DNA from: Smittium culicis
Lineage: Eukaryota; Kickxellomycota; Harpellomycetes; Harpellales; Legeriomycetaceae
Length of the DNA stretch: 10,589 nucleotides
Direction: 5' to 3'
Assembly (NCBI GenBank): GCA_001970855.1
Contig: LSSN01000643.1
Location: 1-10,589, forward strand
The stretch's first letter is position 1. Each line of letters begins with the position of its first letter. Below are positions 8,449 to 10,589 of the stretch, in pieces. A program made the translations under genes and the position numbers. The notes beneath the pieces are model-generated. The model was not told where the DNA came from, made no database searches, and saw only the letters and a program-made list of their open reading frames with translations.

Positions 8449-8703
8449 ATTCTTTCTCTTTTTTTTTTCGATTGGGTTTCCATTAAATTTACTTAAACAA
8501 TAGTAAAAAAGTTAAGGAATATATTTTTATCAATATTATAATTAAAAAAGCTAAACTAATATTTCAGCTCAATAAAATGAATTTTAAACACGTTGACTCA
8601 ACCAAATAGTAGTTATTTTTAGCTTCAGTTTATAAAATCACCATTATCTTATAAATAAATTTTATTTTAAGTTTATTACAATTTTTATATTAAAATAAAG
8701 TTG

Positions 8704-8760
8704 ATTCGCGAAAAAAAATCACAAAAATTTAAAAAGCACAAATTTTGAATTTTCGCGAAT
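8704..8760. repeat. Subterminal inverted repeat (ATTCGCGAAAA / TTTTCGCGAAT)
   Basis: Perfect 11-base inverted copies at 8704-8714 and 8750-8760 are separated by 35 bases. CGCG is rare in this window, so a paired occurrence beside the proposed transposon end is unlikely to be background. The outer copy is part of the terminal repeat. The inner copy could be a second transposase-binding site, by analogy with elements that carry repeated subterminal motifs. Confidence 0.7.
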
Positions 8761-8774
8761 AACGAGGGTTACCA
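8748..8774 (-). repeat. Probable terminal inverted repeat, right end of Tigger-like element
   Basis: On the minus strand this reads GGTAACCCTCGTTATTCGCG followed by AAAATT. It is conspicuously G+C-rich for this window and lies 265 bases upstream of the transposase start, where a 5' terminal repeat would sit. The outermost bases (CAT rather than the usual CAG-type start) appear mutated. Confidence 0.6.
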
Positions 8775-10589
8775 TTTTTAAAATAAAAACTTGTCTAAAA
8801 CAGAAGAAAATAAATAAAATATTCTTTCTTTTCCTTCACGCTATTTCGAATCCAGCTTATTTCAAAATCCTCAATTTTTCTCTGGTAATAATTGCACTAT
8901 GAAATAGAATCCATAAATTTTTAACTATTTTTGATTCTAAATAGATAACCTGAGATTTCTATTAATGAAAAATATTTCGATATTTATTGGCTTTTCCATC
9001 TATTATATTTGATGTATTTATTTTTTTGTTCAAATTAGCATAGTTTAAGATATAAATAAAATTAAAGGTGAGGGGCATATTTAACACTACATTTTATGTA
9101 TTTTTTTTTTTTTTTTGCTGATGAAGATTGAATTATAGAAAATATTTAAAACAGTCTGAGAGGCATATGATTCGGTTTCATTAAAATGGGACGAAAATAT
9201 TTAGTCTTAAATCCAAATTAAATAAATAAGTATATTTAATAAAAATTAACAAGTAATAAACGTGATAAATATGGGGAAATAATCAATATTGGAACTATTG
9301 ATCAATTCCTTTATATTTTTTATTCTAAATTTTTAATATTTAAGAAAATCTAATTAAATCCAAATTTTCTGTTTAAACTGAAAATATAATATAGAATTAG
9401 ATAATATTTCAAAATATTTTAGTGCGTTATATTTTTTTAATTTATTATTAAATCTTATAGTTGAACTATAGTATATTTAGAATGCAGATGTTTGGGCTAA
9501 ATTTTCTGCTGGGCTATAATAATAATCCAATATTTTTTATAAGTTTATCTATTAGAATAAAAACTTATTTTTTCATTGTTTTTATGTCGTATTAATTTTT
9601 GTGTTGTTTATTTCATATTATTTAGATTTTCCCGGGATATAACAATAATTGGAAACTTTAATGTTTACTAGCTAAATCTCAAAAAAAATTTTATAAAATT
9701 AAAATTAAATTTGAATTTGGTTATTTTTGAAAACCCAAAAATCCAATTTATTAATAATTTACAATTAGAATTTTTTTTTGACATATAAATATATTTTCTT
9801 ATATTAATCATTCTCTCTGCATTGCTTCAAGGTAATAATACTAAATAATATAGTTTATTTTTATATAAAAATCAATTTAGATAATATATCATTAATTTAT
9901 TATTTACTGAGATTAGATATTGAAATATATTGAGTGTGGAGATAGTCTTTCTTCTTTTCTAGTGCAATTCATTAAGCCATTTAAAAAATTTATTGATATC
10001 AAGTCAATATTAAGTATCCCTACGCTTCCGTTTTTCTCATCAGGATCTAATTTATACGTTTTCATTATTGAAAAATTTGAAATTATTGGTAATTTTCCAT
10101 ATCTCTACTATAAAATTATTATCAAATATAAAATATCCGCTGCTAACAAAAGTAATGATAAAATAAAAATAAGCATATTAATAGTAGATCTTAATCTGTG
10201 ATAAAATACTTTTGTATTACATATATTTTCATTCTATTTATTTTTTTTTCTTAAGTTTCTTTTTGATTATCTATTATAAAGGCGATTTATAAATATTTTT
10301 TGACACCGAGATATTTAAAATTTTAATTCTGTGATCTTATTATATTATCTTTACCTCATTTTCTGAATTTTATAACTTGATTAAAATATATTTATCTTTA
10401 TCAATTTTAGAATTATACGCTACTGATTCAATTAATAGGATATAACTATCGGTTAAATGACCATCGTTATTTTTTTCTAAAAATAGAATACTACCATTAT
10501 ATGATCAATATTTAAATCTATGAATTCTCTATATAATCCAAGTAATTTTTATCTAAGCTCTATAAGTGCAGTATAAATTAGAAAATCTT
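8775..10589. other. Non-coding AT-rich stretch right of the transposon
   Basis: It contains the T16 run, the pair of TGAG(G/A)GGCATAT sequences and homopolymer-rich DNA. The longest open stretch (9920-10201, plus) starts with TTG, contains no in-frame ATG and resembles nothing I know; a shorter minus-strand frame overlaps it. I do not call a gene. Confidence 0.65.
9101..9116. repeat. T16 homopolymer run
   Basis: Sixteen consecutive T, the longest homopolymer I see in the window. It lies between two similar sequences, TGAGGGGCATAT (9069-9080) and TGAGAGGCATAT (9157-9168). On the minus strand it would be an A16 tract, as left by a retroposed sequence, but it does not abut either flanking repeat. 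Confidence 0.9.

Larger units (their letters stand above)
7178..8483 (-). pseudogene. Degenerate Tigger/pogo-type (CENP-B/jerky-like) DDE transposase
   Basis: Intact relatives bind the transposon ends with two N-terminal helix-turn-helix domains and cut and paste DNA with a DDE/D RNase-H-like domain. Reading leftwards from an ATG at 8483, these blocks appear: a basic N-terminus; MSISEKIKVLNALQ and NASKVAK (first HTH, from 8448), then TGA at 8362-8364; MEKIIKEWIDLQ (CENP-B-type HTH, from 8259); a frame change near 8188 into a frame with KEAF and SEWFENFKRK; GEAASGDHKAA (8028-8060); DYLHCQ (7969-7986); IFNIDSTCLYWKRMP (7869-7913); SGFKHLKNNV; then 7481-7795 with STGDYKLKPILI, RALKEHSKN, FKILILMKN and STSMIQPMEKGVI. 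After another frame change come TFDRLND, SDFWKIF, ELVT and LEKLIP (to 7330). A possible acidic end, DESSDDD plus TAA, lies at 7178-7201. Block order and wording fit the Tigger family well. The ATG at 8483 is out of frame with the first HTH across a 10-A run. Several frameshifts, at least five premature stops and active-site substitutions make it non-functional. The family assignment is secure; the exact 5' and 3' ends are less so. Confidence 0.93.
6314..8774 (-). mobile_element. Tigger-like DNA transposon remnant, ~2.46 kb, borders tentative
   Basis: The transposase relic accounts for 7178-8483. The right border (5' end of the element on the minus strand) is proposed at 8774 because the minus strand there reads TGGTAACCCTCG and then TTATTCGCGAA, the CCTCG/CGCG style of Tigger-family termini as I recall them. 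The best left partner I can find is at 6314-6341 and shares TGGT, TTAT, CGCGAAA and CAA. The implied total length is in the range known for Tigger elements, which is a consistency argument only. An alternative left end is the CTCG...ATTCGCAAAAATT sequence at 6082-6108. No convincing TA target duplication can be read at either border. The roughly 830 bases between the transposase stop and the left end hold no recognisable gene. Confidence 0.5.

Noticed and set aside
9920..10201. 93-codon open stretch on the plus strand as a gene
   Set aside because: It begins with TTG, has no in-frame ATG at all, shows no known motif, and an overlapping minus-strand frame is similarly unconvincing. Runs of this length can occur by chance.
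1..10589. CRISPR array, phage, plasmid or defence-system content
   Set aside because: No regularly spaced repeats, no prokaryotic gene clusters and no recognisable defence proteins; the only protein evidence is a eukaryotic transposase.

Overview
This is an extremely AT-rich window, about 20 % G+C in the lines I sampled. I find no intact protein-coding gene, rRNA or tRNA in its 10.6 kb. It looks like intergenic DNA of an AT-rich eukaryote. It has no bacterial-style gene packing, long runs of A and T, many simple repeats, and one dead DNA transposon of a eukaryotic family. The sequence alone does not fix the host lineage; AT-rich microsporidia, early-diverging fungi, other protists and some invertebrates are all possible.

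The one clearly identifiable gene is a broken transposase of the Tigger/pogo (CENP-B/jerky-like, DDE_1) group on the minus strand at about 7178-8483. Pieces of the whole family architecture can be read in order: a basic N-terminus, a first helix-turn-helix, a CENP-B-type second helix-turn-helix, the GEAAS-type linker, the first catalytic Asp block followed by WKRMP, the TGDYKLKP strand, the block before the second catalytic Asp, the IQPM(D/E)xG block, the FWK C-terminal motif and an acidic tail. The pieces lie in several frames with stop codons between them. At least two active-site positions are substituted and a middle segment is missing. A terminal-repeat-like end at 8748-8774 and a weaker candidate partner at 6314-6341 suggest an element of about 2.46 kb.

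Layout: 1-780 is somewhat less AT-rich, with nothing identifiable; 934-1048 is a small foldback sequence; 2020-2067 is a 24-bp tandem duplication; 2828-2991 is a cluster of four palindromes or hairpins, the strongest with a 16-bp perfect stem; 2992-5265 is T-rich and empty. At about 5265 the plus strand switches abruptly from T-rich to A-rich, and a less AT-rich patch (5319-5690) follows that may be fossil coding DNA I cannot assign. The decayed transposon occupies about 6314-8774, and 8775-10589 holds only simple repeats.

No genes here can be said to work together. The biological content is one dead transposon and several structured non-coding sequences. I did not find a credible new functional system.
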